A DNA stretch of 64,000 nt from Serilophus lunatus (taxonomy: Eukaryota; Chordata; Aves; Passeriformes; Eurylaimidae): positions 5,013,241 through 5,077,240 of the forward strand of contig VXBA01000881.1 of the NCBI GenBank assembly GCA_013399895.1, in the 5' to 3' direction. Shown one piece after another: positions 10,601 to 24,679 of this stretch. The notes under the pieces are model-generated. The model was not told the DNA's origin and made no database searches. It worked only from the letters and a program-made list of their open reading frames with translations. Every line of letters starts with the position of its first letter. The first letter of the stretch is position 1. Both the position numbers and the translations under genes were made by a program.

Positions 10601-12095
10601 CACAAAGCTGGAGCCATTCCCTCTCTTATTCCAGTGAGGAACGAATTGGAGACCAACTCTCTGTGATATATCCTGGCTCCCAGCGACCTCCTTTTCCCCC
10701 TCGAATGGAGCCAGAAAGACAATAATTGTGCTACCAAAGGCTTTAAGAAACAACCTGAGCTCAGAGCCACCACTCTGCGCCAGGGCTCCTCAGGGCAGGG
10801 AATGTCACTCCCTGGACACAGGACTCATCTCAACCAGCCTTAAAGCTCCTCCAAGTCTGAGCTGTTTGCTTTGCTCCAAAGTTTCCAGCTCTGGATATAA
10901 AAGGAGCTGCTGATGCCTGTTCATATTTCACTCCCAAGCAGCACAAAGGGCTCTGGGTTTGGAGTCCTGGAGGAGCCAAATCGCCCTCCCATCCCAAAGG
11001 GGCTCTCCTGATCACCACGAGAAGGTTGTGGGCATAGAAAGGTGAGCCCACTCCCAGCCATCAGGTGTGGAAGTCAGGAATAGAAAGGAGACAATCCAAG
11101 GAGAGGCAGATGGATGTTCCAGCATTTCTAGTCATTCACAGACACTTCCAATATTGTCATTTCTCTGCTTCATCTGGAGAAACCCTTAAATAATCACTTC
11201 TGTCCCCTCTAATCTCCAAGCCATGTTGTTCTTCCTGCTGCACATGTGGTGTCTGACCAGCAATAGAGATTCCCAACCCAAACACAGCCCAGCTTCACAC
11301 ACATCCCACCCCCCTGAGCCCCTCCAAAGCCATGAGACCCCATGCAAAGCCAGAGGGAGAAAGGCTTTCAAGATGTGCCCTCAAACCCTGCACATCAAGG
11401 AAGCACCATTACACACCTCCCCACCAGCAGGTTGGCACAGAGCTGCTGTGATCTCAGGGAGCCTTTTCATCTTTAAAAGGCATAAAAGAGAACAAAAGGC
11501 AGAGAAATCCACAGCAGCTGGAACGGGACTCTAATGAGAACTGCAGCTCCTGGGCTTGCCAGCACAGCATCACTGGAATCCCTCTGGAATTGGTTATCCC
11601 TAAAAAAGTCAATATATTGGGGGAGCAGCTGGATTCATGTGCAGCAGCTGAGGCTGCAAAGAAACTCCCTGGAAGGGACACAGGAGGGGAAGAGGCTATG
11701 GCAGGGGCTGAGGGGAGTGGAGAGGGGAGGAACTAGCCACTTTTGGGGGTGAAAACACACCATCACCCACCCCAGCTGCTCTCCCTGAGGGCAGAAACCC
11801 CCGTGGGGGGGTTTGGGTGACACCAGGGTGTCAGGGAATGAGGTTGTGTTCCCCTGAGAAGAGCAGAGGAGATGACAAAATCGTCTTCCCATGCCTTAGA
11901 CATGTGGGAAGTCACCAATCAATTCTTCAATGGGACTGAAAAAGGAGAAGATACCTGTTGGATGTTTGGACAGAGGGTGGGTCTGGCTGCCTGAAGCTCA
12001 GAGAGATCCTGCCCAGAGCAAGACTCTGCCCAGCTCTGCCCACCCAGACAGCTCAACACACAGTTTTTTGCCTTGAAACAAAAAAATAAAAGTGT
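10601..12095. other. Unique DNA, no gene seen
   Basis: The only ORFs are overlapping frames of at most 103 aa. A G-rich stretch sits at 11670-11730 and a run of seven Gs near 11804. No exon, RNA or repeat family was recognised. Confidence 0.4.
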
Positions 12096-12530
12096 GTGTG
12101 TCCAGTTCTGGGATTCTCAGCACAGGAAGGCCATGGATGTGTTGGAACAAGTCCAGAGGAGACCACAGAGATGCTCCAAGGGCTGGAGAACCTCTGCTCT
12201 GGAGCCAGGCTGGGAGAGCTGGAGGTGTTCAACTGGAGAAGAGAAGGATGCAGGGAGAGCTTGGAGCCCCTTCCAGAGCCTGAAGGGGCTCCGGAAGAGC
12301 TGGAGAGGGACTTTGTGACTCCAAGGACCTGGAGGGACAGGACAAGGACCCTGTGAGGGTGGGCAGGCCCTGGCACAGGGTGCCTGGAGAAGCTGTGGCT
12401 GCCTCACCCCTGGGAGTGTCCAAGGCCATTTTGGAGCGACCTGGGATAGTGGGAGGTGTCCCTGCCCATGGTGAGGCATTGCTACAAGATGAGCTTTAAG
12501 GTCCCTCCCAACCCAAAGCAGTCCATGATA
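12096..12530 (+). mobile_element. CR1: CR1 LINE, long 3' part
   Basis: About 435 bases of CR1 start within the GTGTCCAGTTCTGGGATTCT region and continue through GTTGGAACAAGTCCAGAGGA, GGAGCCCCTTCCAGAGCCTG and the GGTGTCCCTGCCCATGG segment. It covers the 3' end of ORF2 and the 3' UTR and is degenerate. The 147-aa minus-strand ORF (12117-12560) is its antisense. Confidence 0.92.
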
Positions 12531-14255
12531 TATTTCAAATCTCACAGTCTCTGCCAGCACCTTTGGAGATCTGTAACATTTATGTGCTGAGTGGATTTCA
12601 ATTAAATCCCTCAGAAAAAGACAGGGCTCTCCTTCAATCTAAATCACAGCAGCATATCAGAAGGAGCAGAAAATTTATTTTAAAACCTATAGCTCAGATG
12701 GTGGAGAGCACCATCCTCTTCCACTGAGGAGCAAAACAAATTAATTGATACAGGTCAAACCAGAGCAAGACTTTCAATTATTCTCCAGTAATTACCCTCA
12801 TAAAAATTTAAACACACACAAGCCAACTTGGTGAGGTTTAGCCTCAATATTTGCAACACAAACTCATCTTCTACAGCTGCCCAAGAGAAATTTAAGAGTC
12901 AATTACAAATATCCAGACAGGTCTCCTTCATAGAAAATGTCAATTGGGGCACACAAAAATATGTTTCCAGCACATACACGTACAAATTCCCAGCTTGTGA
13001 GTGAACACAGCCATCACTTGAGGCAAATAAAATCTGTTTATAATATATTACAGTATTTTTCTTCCCCACACAGAATATCCCTTACAAAAGCACTGGTGTG
13101 CATCCTAAATAACACAAAATTCCCATTCAACACCCTCTGAGGATGAGAAATATGATTTTCATTCTCATTCTAAACACTAGGAATGGAAGAAAGCTGAGCA
13201 AACTCCTTCTGGAAAATACTTTATCAAAGGAAAATGCATGTGGAGTGAAACCAAAAGTGCTGGTTAATTTGGGCTGAATACAGTAAATAGGCTTAGCCAG
13301 AAAAAATGAAGAGCTAAAGGAGTAATCAAACATTTCCTTTTGGTGTTTGCTAAATTAGGTGGTGCGAAATGGTGTTTTAACTTTGGTAATTCTCCATAAG
13401 TCAGCGTAAATGAGCTTGAAAATTTATCTATCACAACAGTAAAGTGCAGCAACATCTTTTTTCTCAATATATGAAAATAATGAGACAGTACCTGGGTTCG
13501 CCAAGAGTCCTGGAGCTGATTTTCCTCACTTTGTTCAACAGAAAGGGAGAATATTAGAGCAAGGATTAGAAATCAGGATCAGAGGGATGCCTGGAACGCC
13601 CAGGAGGGCTCAGTCCACCCTGGAATGTTCAGTCCACTCCTGTGCCAGCCCAGCCTGGACCTTCCCAGCCAAGTAAGAGTTCCAAGGGGGTGGATATCGT
13701 GGATTAGGAGCTGTTTTACCTCTTGGCCAAAGCAACTCTGAAGTCACCCCCTGCATCAGCAGCTGCTGCAGAACCAGAGCTGCCAACACATCTCTCCATC
13801 TCTCCCAAATCCCAGGGCACACACTGCACAGGCAGAAAGTTTGTCCTGGTGGTTCTTCCCAGGGAAGAGCAGAGCTGCAAAGGGAGTCTCAGGAATTTCC
13901 AGCCACCCCTCATCCCTCCCTTTTCACTTATTGCTCATGGACCTGCCTCCTCTCACCTCTTGTGTGGCTGCAGTTCATCAGGAGCTGATGTTTTAACAGG
14001 AAAAATGTTTGTTCAGAGCCTTCAGCTGCTTTGGGTGCTGGTTTTGGAGCACCTTTGCCTGTGGGAATACATCCCTAGTAATGAGCCTAATCCCCAGATG
14101 GATCAGCTTTGTTTTGCTGCAGCTCAGAGAGGGGTTGGTCCAAGCTTTGCTGTTCCCACAAACCTCCTGCTGCCCTTTCCATGCACTGCCAGGTTCTGCC
14201 ACCAGCACAGACAGTGCCCATCCTGCAAACCCCAAACCTCACAGAATGCAGACTT
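12531..14255. other. Unique DNA, AT-rich first half, no gene seen
   Basis: The block is AT-rich from about 12580 to 13500. A 187-aa plus-strand ORF (13723-14286) is one of the larger frames outside a repeat. It runs into the next CR1, has competing frames of 70-182 aa on both strands, and shows no family motif. I do not call it a gene. Confidence 0.4.
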
Positions 14256-14365
14256 TCAGGGTGATTTGGGTTGGAAGGAACCTTAAAGCCCATCCAATTC
14301 CACGGGCAGGGACACCTCCCACTATCCCAGGCTGCTCCTGGCCTTGGACACTTCCAGGGATGGAC
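14256..14365 (-). mobile_element. CR1: CR1 3'-terminal fragment
   Basis: This is a minus-strand copy with GATTTGGGTTGGAAGGAACC, a small deletion just before the CACGGGCAGGGACACCTCCC segment, and an end after TTGGACACTTCCAGGGATGG. Confidence 0.88.
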
Positions 14366-15909
14366 AGGACCGTTCTGAGCTGCTCCAGGGATGTGGCACA
14401 GGAGGGATGTGTTAAACAATTGAAATCCAGGCAAAGAGCAGCATCTCTCCTCGGGTGCCTTCAGGCAGACTCTGCTGAGCTCGGCAGGCTGAGCAGGAGC
14501 TGGTTTGGAACAGAGGTGAAGGAGATAAACATTCCTCTGTCTCCAGGTGTAATTTAGTTAAATTATGTCAAAAGAGTACGAAAAACCATTACAATGAACT
14601 GCACCAGGACATTCATTTCCAAGGTTGTCCAGAGCACAAGAAAGGAAAATATTGATTGGAACTGGCTGCAGATTTTCTGGAAGAACGGTTTTCTGACAGA
14701 AAGTGACAATTTGATCATATCAAAACTTTCTGCTGGAAGGGGTCAAGCTTATCAAAGCTTCATTTGGGAAAACAGTCACAATCTGTCTTATTGGGTTAAA
14801 CATACTTGTTCTTATTTAGAAAACATGTTTCCTTTCATTTTATTAAGATTCATGCCCCAAATAAATTCTAAAACCATAATTAAGATATTTTTACCCCAAC
14901 CTAAACAAACCATTTTCAGTGGAAAATTCATATTTCAGGTTTCCAAACATAGATTTTGACACTGCAAAATATTTTTGGTGTGGTAGAAACTTCAGATTCT
15001 GCCCTGGCTTTGAACTGGTGAGTAGTTTTTCTCCAAGAAGGTGAATAGGATGAGAATATTTGTTATATTTGTTTTAATTCTTAAACTGACATCAACTGTG
15101 ATCACACCTCTCTGTGACAATGGAGGAGATTTGGGTGGGCTTCTATGAAAATATTATTTCATTTGGGTGTTTCAAGGTTTGGTGAATTTTTGTCCTTGTT
15201 GAGTGTTTTTTTTTAAGATAACAGCTATAAACCAAGGCAAGATCCTGGTCCAGAGAACTGGAAAAAATCTCTCCATCTCCAGCAAACCCAGCTGGGATGC
15301 AGAGTGTGATGCGTCCCTGAGGATGTGTGGAACATGTCCCCTGAATTTTCTGGGCTGGAAAACACCATGGGAGCACTGGGAGCTTGATTTTCCAGATTTT
15401 GCCAAAAGTAGAGCAAAAAACTGCAGTTAATACCAACAAAAATTAGGCAAAACACCTGAGGACCAGAGTCACAGCAGTATTTATGTTTCTGACTCCTACT
15501 AATTCCAAAGCCAGGAGCCAAACCTTCCATGGATCCAGGCTGGGGATATTATTTCTCTGCTCCTCCCTGTTCATTCCCCTGTTTTTCATTCCTTTTCTCC
15601 TCTCTCCTGTCATCACACAGTTTATTTCATTCACCATCTCCTTTGCCTTGTTCCCTCCAGGACTCTGAAAGCATTCATTTCATTTCATTTCCATTTTTCA
15701 GCCATTAAAAGCATTTCTTTGGAATTCTGGTGCCTTCAGCACATGAAATCAGCCTCAGCTGCACTTAAGCCCCACCAGCCTGATCTCATTACATGCCTGT
15801 TCCTCATCCTGCACTGAGAGGGGGGATCCAGCTGCTTTTCCAATCCCCCCCTGCATTAACCACGTTCCAAGTTTAAATGCTGAATGCAGAGGACGCAGGT
15901 CCAAGTCCC
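14366..15909. other. Unique AT-rich DNA, no gene seen
   Basis: A 121-aa plus frame (14594-14959) lies in AT-rich DNA and matches no family I know. A short TTTCA-type repeat lies at 15675-15690. No exon or RNA was recognised. Confidence 0.4.
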
Positions 15910-15970
15910 ACTGGTTTAGACTGGAAGGGATGAGATGGTCTTTGAGATTCCTTCCAATCCAAACCATTCT
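15910..15970 (+). mobile_element. CR1: CR1 3'-end relic
   Basis: About 60 bases resemble only the last part of CR1 (GATTCCTTCCAATCCAAACC then ATTCTG). The fragment is very short and diverged, so the call is tentative. Confidence 0.6.
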
Positions 15971-18377
15971 GCCTTTCCCCCTTAAAGAGTGGGAGCATTT
16001 TCCCATGATTTTCCCTAACATCTCCTCCTAGGGGGGAACAGCATCCTGCAGTTGAGGGCAGCAACTTCTCATGCCAACCTGCCCCATCAGCAAACCTGTG
16101 TCTGCAGCTCTGGGCACAGCCCAACCCACCCCGTCAGGCAGCCCCAGCAGTTCAGCTCACCCTGCACAACAAACACACCCAACACCCTCTCCATAAACTC
16201 ATCCCACAGATCCAGGTAAGCCTCATGGAGAAGCACCAGGGCTGGATCTCACCCTACTCCTCAGTTTCCCCAGTGGAAGGCACTCAAACAGCAACAGCAG
16301 TTTATAATCTGGGCAGTGTAAGCAGCCCCCCGCTAAACCCCCAGAGCCCTCCTGGCTTTGTTCCATAGTGCTGAGTGTAAATTCCAAAGCTCAGTAAGAC
16401 CTGGCTTACTGAGCCAGGGCTCCAGGGAAGCAGAGAGCACCCATGGTGTACATCCAGCAAAGCCAGGCAGCTTTCCCGCTGGGATTGCTCAGCACTGGCA
16501 TTTCCCTTGTGTGCACCAACACTCACAACTGCAAAATCCCTTTGGTCATTGCTTATCCCAACAGTTTTCCATGATGATTAGGATTTGGGGCATTTTTTTA
16601 GCCTTTATCCTAAAGCAAAAAGCACCTGACTGAAAAAAAAAATAAAAAAAATAAAAAATTATTAGATTGAGAAGTATGAGTAGTGATTAACAAAGAGAAC
16701 AACAAATGAACTCCCAAAACACACAAGCTAGGAATGATATAAGGGAGCTCTTGGAAAAGGAAGCTTTTCCTCAGCCTCAGCATGTCACCATTCCTCTGAT
16801 CCATCTTTTCCCTTGTCTGACACACAAAGACCCTGCAGAAAGTCTATTTCCACCGGCAACCAACAAACTTTTTTCATTTAAAAATAAAGCAGGATAATTT
16901 ACTCTTAATATGGTCTGAGTGGAGAGAAGCAGATGCTGCCAGAGCCTTAGGGCAGCCTCACATCCTCCCAGGTGCCCATCCAAGCACATGGCTGTGGTTC
17001 CACCAACAATTCCCACAGCTCTTCCCATCTCTGCTGGTGGATTTGGGTCAGCTCCTCTCTACCAACCAGGCAGACAACCTGGAGAGACATCATTGCCTTG
17101 TCCAGGGCCACTTAAAGCCACTGGAAACCCGGGGGAAAGAGCTCAAGGACATTTGTTCCCTTTCCATGTGTTTTTCCCACTGGGTCAGAGTGCCACAGTC
17201 ACTCCCAACCCACACTCGTGTCCCCCTGGGCTCCCTCTCCTCCCCAGGAGGGATCTGGGAGAGGAGCTGTCCTATGCAAGATGCGTAAACACGGGCTCAG
17301 AGCTGAGCTTGTGCTCAGGGGCTTAACAAGGAGATACTGAAGGACTTGTTCAAGTTCAGCAGCTTCCCAGAATAAGGAGATGGAGCCTAATTCCCTGTGT
17401 AACCACTGGAGAGTCTGGGAGGCCTCACACACCCTAAGAACAATCAGGGTCTGCTCAGCCCCCAAGTCCCTTCCCTCCCTGGGCACATGAGAGCTCAGGG
17501 GCTCCAGGCAGAGCCTTCAAACCAGGCAAAGACCAAAATCCCCCGGGCTGGATCCCGCACCCATCTCCAAGCTCCCTCTGCTGTTTCCAAGCGCATGTTG
17601 CATTCCCGGGATCCTCTGGTCCTCACTTCTCCACCCGCAGTGAGACCACAGCAGAAATGATGTCCTACTGCCACCAAAAATGTTGCCAAGCTCGATGGGT
17701 CCAGGATCAGTGGCAGCTGCAGCAGGAGCAGGAACAGCAGCCTTTGGAGGCTTTATCTGGGATGAAGGTGATGGAAGGAGAAAATGCAGAAACTTTTGGG
17801 GTGAAGTAAAGGAAGGAGGAAGGAATCACTCTGCTGCAGTGATGTGATATTCTGAAAAACAGGGAAAGCAGCCACATTAAGTAAGTGTCTGAGCTGCCAC
17901 TGTCCCGCTCAAGGTTCCTCTGTCTCTTTGCTTCCCCCAGGGTTCTTCCCGATGCCTTTCTTCCTGTAGCTTTCCTCCTGCCATCCAGGAAACCTTCCAG
18001 CAATGCCCAGGGCGTCTCTGATGGTTGCCATGAGCTCTGTCTCTTCTCCTGCAGGTCTTGGATCTCAGAGCTGTCTCAGAGAGCAGCACAGGGGGTTCAG
18101 TGCTCCCAGCCCCCTGCCCTGCCCACTGCAAAGCACAGACCCCACTCAGCTTTCTCCTGGCCACGGAGCAAAACCTCCTCCTAGCCCAGGAGAGCAGCAG
18201 AGTCCAGCCTAACTAACACCAGGAGCAGCAATAACCCTCCAAGGTCCCTCCCCAGCCTTCAGCAGAAAAGAAGTTAGAGCAGATTATCCTCAATTCCTGT
18301 GGTTTTTCAAACTGCTCAGAGTCGTTTCTGATGACTCTTGTGTGTCCCTCCCAGCTATAAATCTATGATTTCACAAG
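15971..18377. other. Unique DNA, no gene seen
   Basis: This is about 2.4 kb of mixed composition. The A-rich tract at 16632-16660 is simple sequence. A 135-aa plus frame (16919-17326) overlaps a similar-sized frame and has no domain. No repeat family was recognised. Confidence 0.4.
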
Positions 18378-18735
18378 GATGGAGCACCTCTCCTATGTGA
18401 AGAGTGGCTGGGTGAAATGGGATTGTTTAGACTGGAGAAGCTTCTGGATGACCAAATTGTGGCCTTCCAGGACCTGAAGGAGCTACAAGAAACATGGAGA
18501 GAGGTCATTTATAGGGGTCTGGAGTGACAGGATAAGAAGGAATGGCACCACTGACAGTAGGGTTAGATGGGTTGTTGGGAAGAAATTCTTCCCTGTGAGG
18601 GTGGGGAGGCCCTGGCACAGGGTGCCCAGAGAAGCTGTGGGTGCCCCATCCCTGGGAGTGTCCAAGGCCAGGTTGGACAACAATGGAAGGTGGACCGGGA
18701 TAATCTTTAGAGTTCTTTGCAACTCAACCCAAGTG
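18378..18735 (+). mobile_element. CR1: CR1 LINE fragment
   Basis: This plus-strand copy runs from GGATGGAGCACCTCTCCTAT through ATTCTTCCCTGTGAGGGTGG to a diverged end near TCTTTAGAGTTCTTTGCAAC. A deletion has removed part of the segment between the GTCCAAGGCCAGG block and the terminus. Confidence 0.9.
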
Positions 18736-19940
18736 ACACTCCCCATCCCTGAGCAGTTCCCAATCCACCAACCTCATAAATTCCCACAAGCTTTGGAGAG
18801 GAAACAGAAGGAGGCAGCTCGTAGAGCTCCAAGACAAATAGATCTTTCCTTGAATCATTTGTCTTCTGAGTGGGTTGCAACTGCAGCTCCGTATGGGAAG
18901 TGGCACAAAGGGAAGCCACAGGTTCCTATTATTGAGAAGACTAAAGACAGCTCGGCTTCCCCGGCAACACCGGCTCCAGCAGCACCCGCCTCAACTGGGA
19001 AATGATTCATCTCCATCTCTGCAGGATTTTTCTGGGAACTGCTGCAGATCCACTTTGGGATGACAGAGCAAAACTAGCAGCAAATCGAGCTCGTCACTTC
19101 TATTTTTTCCTCATAATTTCAGGATTGAGGGATCACAATCCCAGCTAAGGACGATCTGGCTCCTTACGCAGAGATTTTTTTTTTTTAAACCTATTTTCAG
19201 CTGCCAACGTTGAAGCTGCCACCCAGGGATTTATTGGGGGAATTTATGAGCCAGTGAGGAAAGCCACCAAAAAAGGAGGGAGCAGAATCAATTCCAAAGC
19301 TCAGGATGAGAACCATGTTTCAGTGAGATTGAAAGACGTTCAAGTCACTAAGGCAGAGAGAAAGCAGCACGAAAGAAATACTTATTCCCTCTAATCCCTA
19401 AATACTCTGTCTGGAGGACACCAAGCACTGTGCTGCAAACTAAAAGCAATAACTCCTAAAGGGCAACCAGACCTGTTTCCCAGAGAGATAAGAAACAAGG
19501 ATGAAAGCGAGAAAGCAGCGTGACAAGTTAAACAAATACAAAAACATGTGTCACTGCATTTATAAGGGGGGGGGGGAGCTTTATTTAAAATTGACCCACA
19601 TGAGGGAGGATGCTCTGCCAGCCCTCTGGGGAATGGTTTATTCCCACCACATTTCAGTGTTCAACATGCCCACATCTGGTGAGGTTTCAAGGACCACAGC
19701 AGCTTTTGTGGCCCCAAAGGGACCTTCCTCAACCCCTGGTGTGAAGGAAAGGCCAGGAATTGTCACCGCCTTTGCCTAAACCTGCCTCTCTTTTGCCCAG
19801 CAGGAAACTCTGAAGGGAGCATCCTCCTGCAGGGATGACAAAGGCCACACTGTCCTCCCACAGCCATCTGAGGGGCAAAGCTCTGCCTCCAAAGCAGCCT
19901 TGGCAGGGCCACAGGCAAAGAGAAAAAAGAGAAGAATAAT
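18736..19940. other. Unique DNA with an 11-base G run, no gene seen
   Basis: An 11-base G run lies at 19566-19576 and an A/T-run region near 19178. ORFs are below 140 aa and partly inside the preceding CR1. Nothing recognisable was found. Confidence 0.4.
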
Positions 19941-20100
19941 AGAATCACAGACTTATTGAACACTTTGGGTTGGACGGGACCTTAAAATCACCTCATTCCA
20001 CCCCCTGCCATGGGCTGAGACACCTTCCACTATCCCAGGTTGCTCAGAACTCCATCAGTCTGGCCTTGATCACTTCCAGGGATGGGCAGGGACAAGGTTC
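19941..20100 (-). mobile_element. CR1: CR1 LINE fragment
   Basis: This minus-strand terminus starts AATCACAGACTTATTGAACA, then TTTGGGTTGGACGGGACCTT and CACCTTCCACTATCCCAGGT, and fades out after CACTTCCAGGGATGGGCAGG. It is moderately diverged. Confidence 0.88.
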
Positions 20101-23100
20101 CACAGTTGTTTTTAAGTCCAAGAGGACAATTTCCAATTCATCAGATTTCTGTGGGCATATATAAATACATATATATATATATCAAAGACACACCATTTTT
20201 CACATCAGCTCCTTGAATCCAGCTCCTGGAGGTTTATTGTTTTCCTTTCTCTCTTCAGCACAAGCAGAAGCTCAGCAAGACCTGAGCTCTACTGAATATT
20301 TCTGAGCTACACACAGGCAGCACTTTGCCTGAAAAGGCCTCCTCCTCCCTAAAAACCCAGTAAGAAATTCCTAAAAAGGAATCATTTGCTAAAGAAAAAG
20401 GAAATTTGAGGTCACAGCAAGAGAACCATGATTATGGCAGTGAAGGGCCAGGGCAGATGGGCTGCTGGAGAGTGATGGATAAATACAAGGACTAAGCAAA
20501 CATAACCTGAGCTGAGCCCACGTTATCAGGGAAACCACAGCAGCCTGGCCTTGATAATTCAATCCATTTTCCCTAATCCATGAGAAGAGAGAAGTCATGG
20601 GAGAAGTTGGCAGGAGGCAGATCTGGGGCCAGGGGGGAAACAAGAACTAGAACACCTGGCTGCAGGAATGATCTAAAACATCCTAAAATAATGAGCTCCT
20701 CAGCATACTTGGCTTATCCCTTTCAGCAGGAATGAAGGCAAAGGAACTGGTATTTAACCAGCAGCTTGGAGGCTTTAATGCAGAAATATTTTTGATCTGA
20801 GAAGAAGGAAGGGAGATGTAGCTCTAAATGTCCGCCAAGTTCTCCAGGGCTGGATTAACAGAGCAGTAAAAATAAAATAAACTCAAAAAAAATGGTTGAA
20901 CCTGGAACAGCAAATCAAGAGAATTTATGGTTCAGCTCAGTTTTGGTTCCAGCAACGGGAAGAACAGGGAGGTTATTGCTTCTGAATCGACCTTCAGATG
21001 AAAAATACCCCATGAGGTCCCAGCAGGGCTGGAGAGGAGGAGGGAGATCTGGGCTCTACCCACCGTGCTCAGGGAATCAGAAGCTCACACGCAAAAATCA
21101 TGATGGTGAGGGACAGACAGACGGACAGGGTACAGCTTTATCCCTCAGCATCCTGCTGGTCCCATGGGATTTCCAACTGGCAGCATGCAAAGATTCAATT
21201 CCATATGGAAAGACTTCCAGCAGTTCCCCAAACCAGTCAGGATCTGCCTTTATCAGAAGGAAATTGTCCACAGCTACCTCTGTAGAAGTGTCCTTTAAGT
21301 GAGACCTAAGATTTTCCTCTTTCCTAGGAAGCAACCTGTGGAAGAGCCCTGCATTATCCCTCACCAAAGCATCCTCATCCCACCTGGAGAGAGCTCCTGG
21401 AACAGGAGCACTCAAACTACAGTTGAGATTAAAAGCCCAAACAAAGGGAGAAGAAAGATCAGGGGGCAGTTAATAGGAATTTCTTTAGCAGATCCAGCTC
21501 CATCAGGCATGAAAGTTTAGGATGCTCTTGGGGGAGGGAAGATTCTTGTCTCGAGGCAAACTGGCCCACTCACTCTATTTATAGAGGAGAGGCAGCATTT
21601 TAGCCCTGCTGCAGCTCAGCAGAGCCCACTGAGATGCTCTGCATGTTATGCAAGTGCTCCAGAGCCAGGCTGGGTCCCTGGCCCAGCTCTGTAGGAAGGA
21701 GGTGGCTACGAGGACCAGGAGATGTCCCATACAGGGCTGGAATCACCACATCCAAACCCCAGAGCAGCCACTACACTGTGATGATGGGAAAACACTTGGA
21801 AAGACTCAAACACAAGACATCTCCTTCTCCACTGTCACTAACTGGGCTTGGAAAAGCAGCACATTGTTGGAGAGCTCCAACTTTCCCCTCAGCTGGGAAG
21901 TGTGTGGAACTGCAAGGAAAAAAGGCAGAAAAATGGGGTTATTTGAAAAGTACTAAAGAAAATAGCAACAAATTCTGCTCTGTGGCCTAAAGGCATCTGC
22001 CTGGATGTTGTTCCTCCTGGGGCTGCTGGGGACAGGATGGAGTTGTCCCCTCATTTCTGATCAGTTGATTCCAGCAAGTAGAACTTTGGCCTTCAAGTGG
22101 TGCCTCTGCTTTTGGGACCAAAACGACCACTTTGGCCACAAAGTTTACAGGAGGCAGATGTCAAAACAGACACCATGACACAGCCAAATTAACTAATGCT
22201 CTTCTTTCTTCTCCTTATCTTTCCCAAGCAAATTTAGCCTCCTAAAGAATTCTTTGCCTGTCTCCTATCTCAGTTATTAACATTAACAAAGGGAGATATC
22301 AACGGGAATTTAATCCTCATATTTTAGTTTGACAACAAAATCTTATAAATCTCACACTAGAGGAAGCCCTCAAGACTGAAAATCTGTGTTTTTATAACCT
22401 GGGTATGGAACACACACATAAACATAAAGGCCTTCCTCAAATCCCTCAGTCCAGCTCTTGGAAGCTCCCTGTTGGAGAGCACAGAGATGGGATCAAACTG
22501 AAGGGCCAAGCAGCAAAATGGGAATGGTCTCTCCTTCCGAAACATCTGCCACCTTGTTCAGGACAAGGGACTCAATTAAAGTCACCAAAGAAAAATACTT
22601 AAATCTCATCAGGATTAATCATCAGCCTGATCCAACTCCTGCAGAGACAGGGGCACTTAAGCAATGAGCTCTGCTTAGAGCAGGCCTTGCTAAACCAAAC
22701 AGGTCTGACGCTTTCTAGGACTAATTCACCAAGACCCAACAATTTCCTGGGCATCTCCCACCACTCCACCAGAGTGCCCTGTTACTTATTCATTATCCTC
22801 ACTCAATATTAACCTTGGAGAAACTGGTTAATGCTCCAAATCCAGGTGCCACAAAAGTTCATCCTGCCATAATCACAACCTTTGAGCCAGAGGAGGCAAT
22901 CAAGGCACATCACTCAGGGGCTTGTTAACCTTGACCTCTAGCACAAATGGAGGAAGATTTGTAATTTCAACAAGCAGCTACTGATGGATCTAGAAAGATT
23001 CAGCCTTTTCCAGCACACCTCAAAACACCTGCAGAACACCTGGAAACTTATCTCCTACACACAGCCCTCGCCAATTTTTTCCAACACCATCCCAGTCCAT

Positions 23101-24679
23101 CCTGTTGTAGGCAATGCCAAGAGGGCAGCTCTGTTTGTTGGGATGGATCAATGCTTCCCGTGGCACGAAATCCATCATAAAACCAGAGCCAAAACCACCA
23201 TGAGCACATGAGCACAGCCTTTTGCCTGAACCCAGCACTTCTGCTGGGAGCAGGAGCATCTCAGCCAGGGCAGACTGGCCCACACTGGTGACACCCAAAC
23301 TGGCACAATCCCCACCAGAGACATCCAGGCTATTGCCCCTGGGTGTAACTGCCCTCACTGATGACACCCAGATTATTATTCCTGGACAGAATCCCCACTG
23401 GTGACACACAGGCAGCTGCCCTTGCAGGATGTCACACTGGTGCAGTCATGCACAGCCCACACCCTGCCAGCTTGGATCCCTCTGTGTCCTTCCCACATCA
23501 TTGCATCCCAACACGTCAAACCATCCCCTCTCTGTGCCTTGGGCTCGGCTTCCGGCCCCTCCAGCTGAACAAACAGCCCCGGTGCCTCCTACACAGAATC
23601 AGCCTAATTAAAGGGGAAATGTGCAGGCACAGGGAGAGAGGAACATCAGAGGCTCTGTGGGACACCCCCTGCCATCAACCAGTCTGAGGCAGCAGGAGGA
23701 GAAAAGCTGCAGCAAAGGGAACAGTGGGATCAAACACAAATAACCCTGAGCTCCGAGGGACTGACCAGGCTGAAATGGAACCAGCAATTAGCACATCTCT
23801 TCACTATTCCTCATTAAACTCATATTCCAATGGTTGATGGAGACAGGAAAACCAGCTTTTAGTCCTTGCTCAAGTCCAAAAAATGGTTGAAGAGGCACCA
23901 GGTTGGGATTTCAGGCTGCCCCAGAGGGAAGCAGTGCTCTGGGGTTTACCAAGCTGCCTCAGACCAACACTCCACGTCCTCAGGAAAACCTGCAGCCAGG
24001 CTGGGGAATGCAGTGGGTTGCAGGAGACACTTGGGAATTGCCCATGCACGAGAATATGATCATTTGCAGGAGCTCAGCTGGAACATGGATGCTTTTGCCC
24101 TTGGCCTTGGGGGTGGGAGATTCCAAGAAAACAAAAGCAGAAGCACTGGCTCTGGGTGTGGGAAGGGGCACAGATGGCTGAGACTGACACTTCAGGGAGG
24201 AATGTGGGATCTGAGCAGGTTCCTGAAGTATCACCTTTGTCTAAGGAAAACTGGGTGAGAGCAAAGTGTGTCTCTAAGACCAAAGCTCCTGATGACAGTG
24301 GCAGAATCAGGGAAAGCTCTAATGTACCAGGGAAAGGCTGAAAGGAAAACAAAGACCTTTGCAAACGCAGGAGGACACTGAGGGTCGCAGGTCAAATCTT
24401 AATATTTGGCAGTGCATTACCTGTGTTTGTGTCAGGCCATCACAGCAACACTGAGTGTGGCATCAGTCCTCACAGGAGGGTGACACCAAGTGACAACCAG
24501 CCAATATTTACCTCAGAGTGAAAAATCCACTTTTGACTTCAGGGCACAGAGGAGGAATAAGGAAATCTGAGAGTAGTTGGGTGATTTATAGCAAGCCTTG
24601 ATTTCCCCATAGGCAAAACCAAGGATTAGTAATAGCAGTCTCCCAGCTTCCAGGGATTCTTGCAAGGCTGAGTTAATAT
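20101..24679. other. Unique DNA, CR1-free, no gene seen
   Basis: This is 4.6 kb with no CR1. A short AT dinucleotide tract lies at 20157-20182. The largest frames are a 136-aa plus ORF (20892-21302) opposed by a 105-aa minus ORF, a 118-aa plus ORF (21634-21990), and 129-130 aa frames at 23.0-24.3 kb. None has a recognisable motif. Confidence 0.4.

Noticed and set aside
13723..14286. 187-aa ORF as an exon or gene
   Set aside because: It ends inside a CR1, competes with long frames on both strands, and shows no known family features or splice borders.
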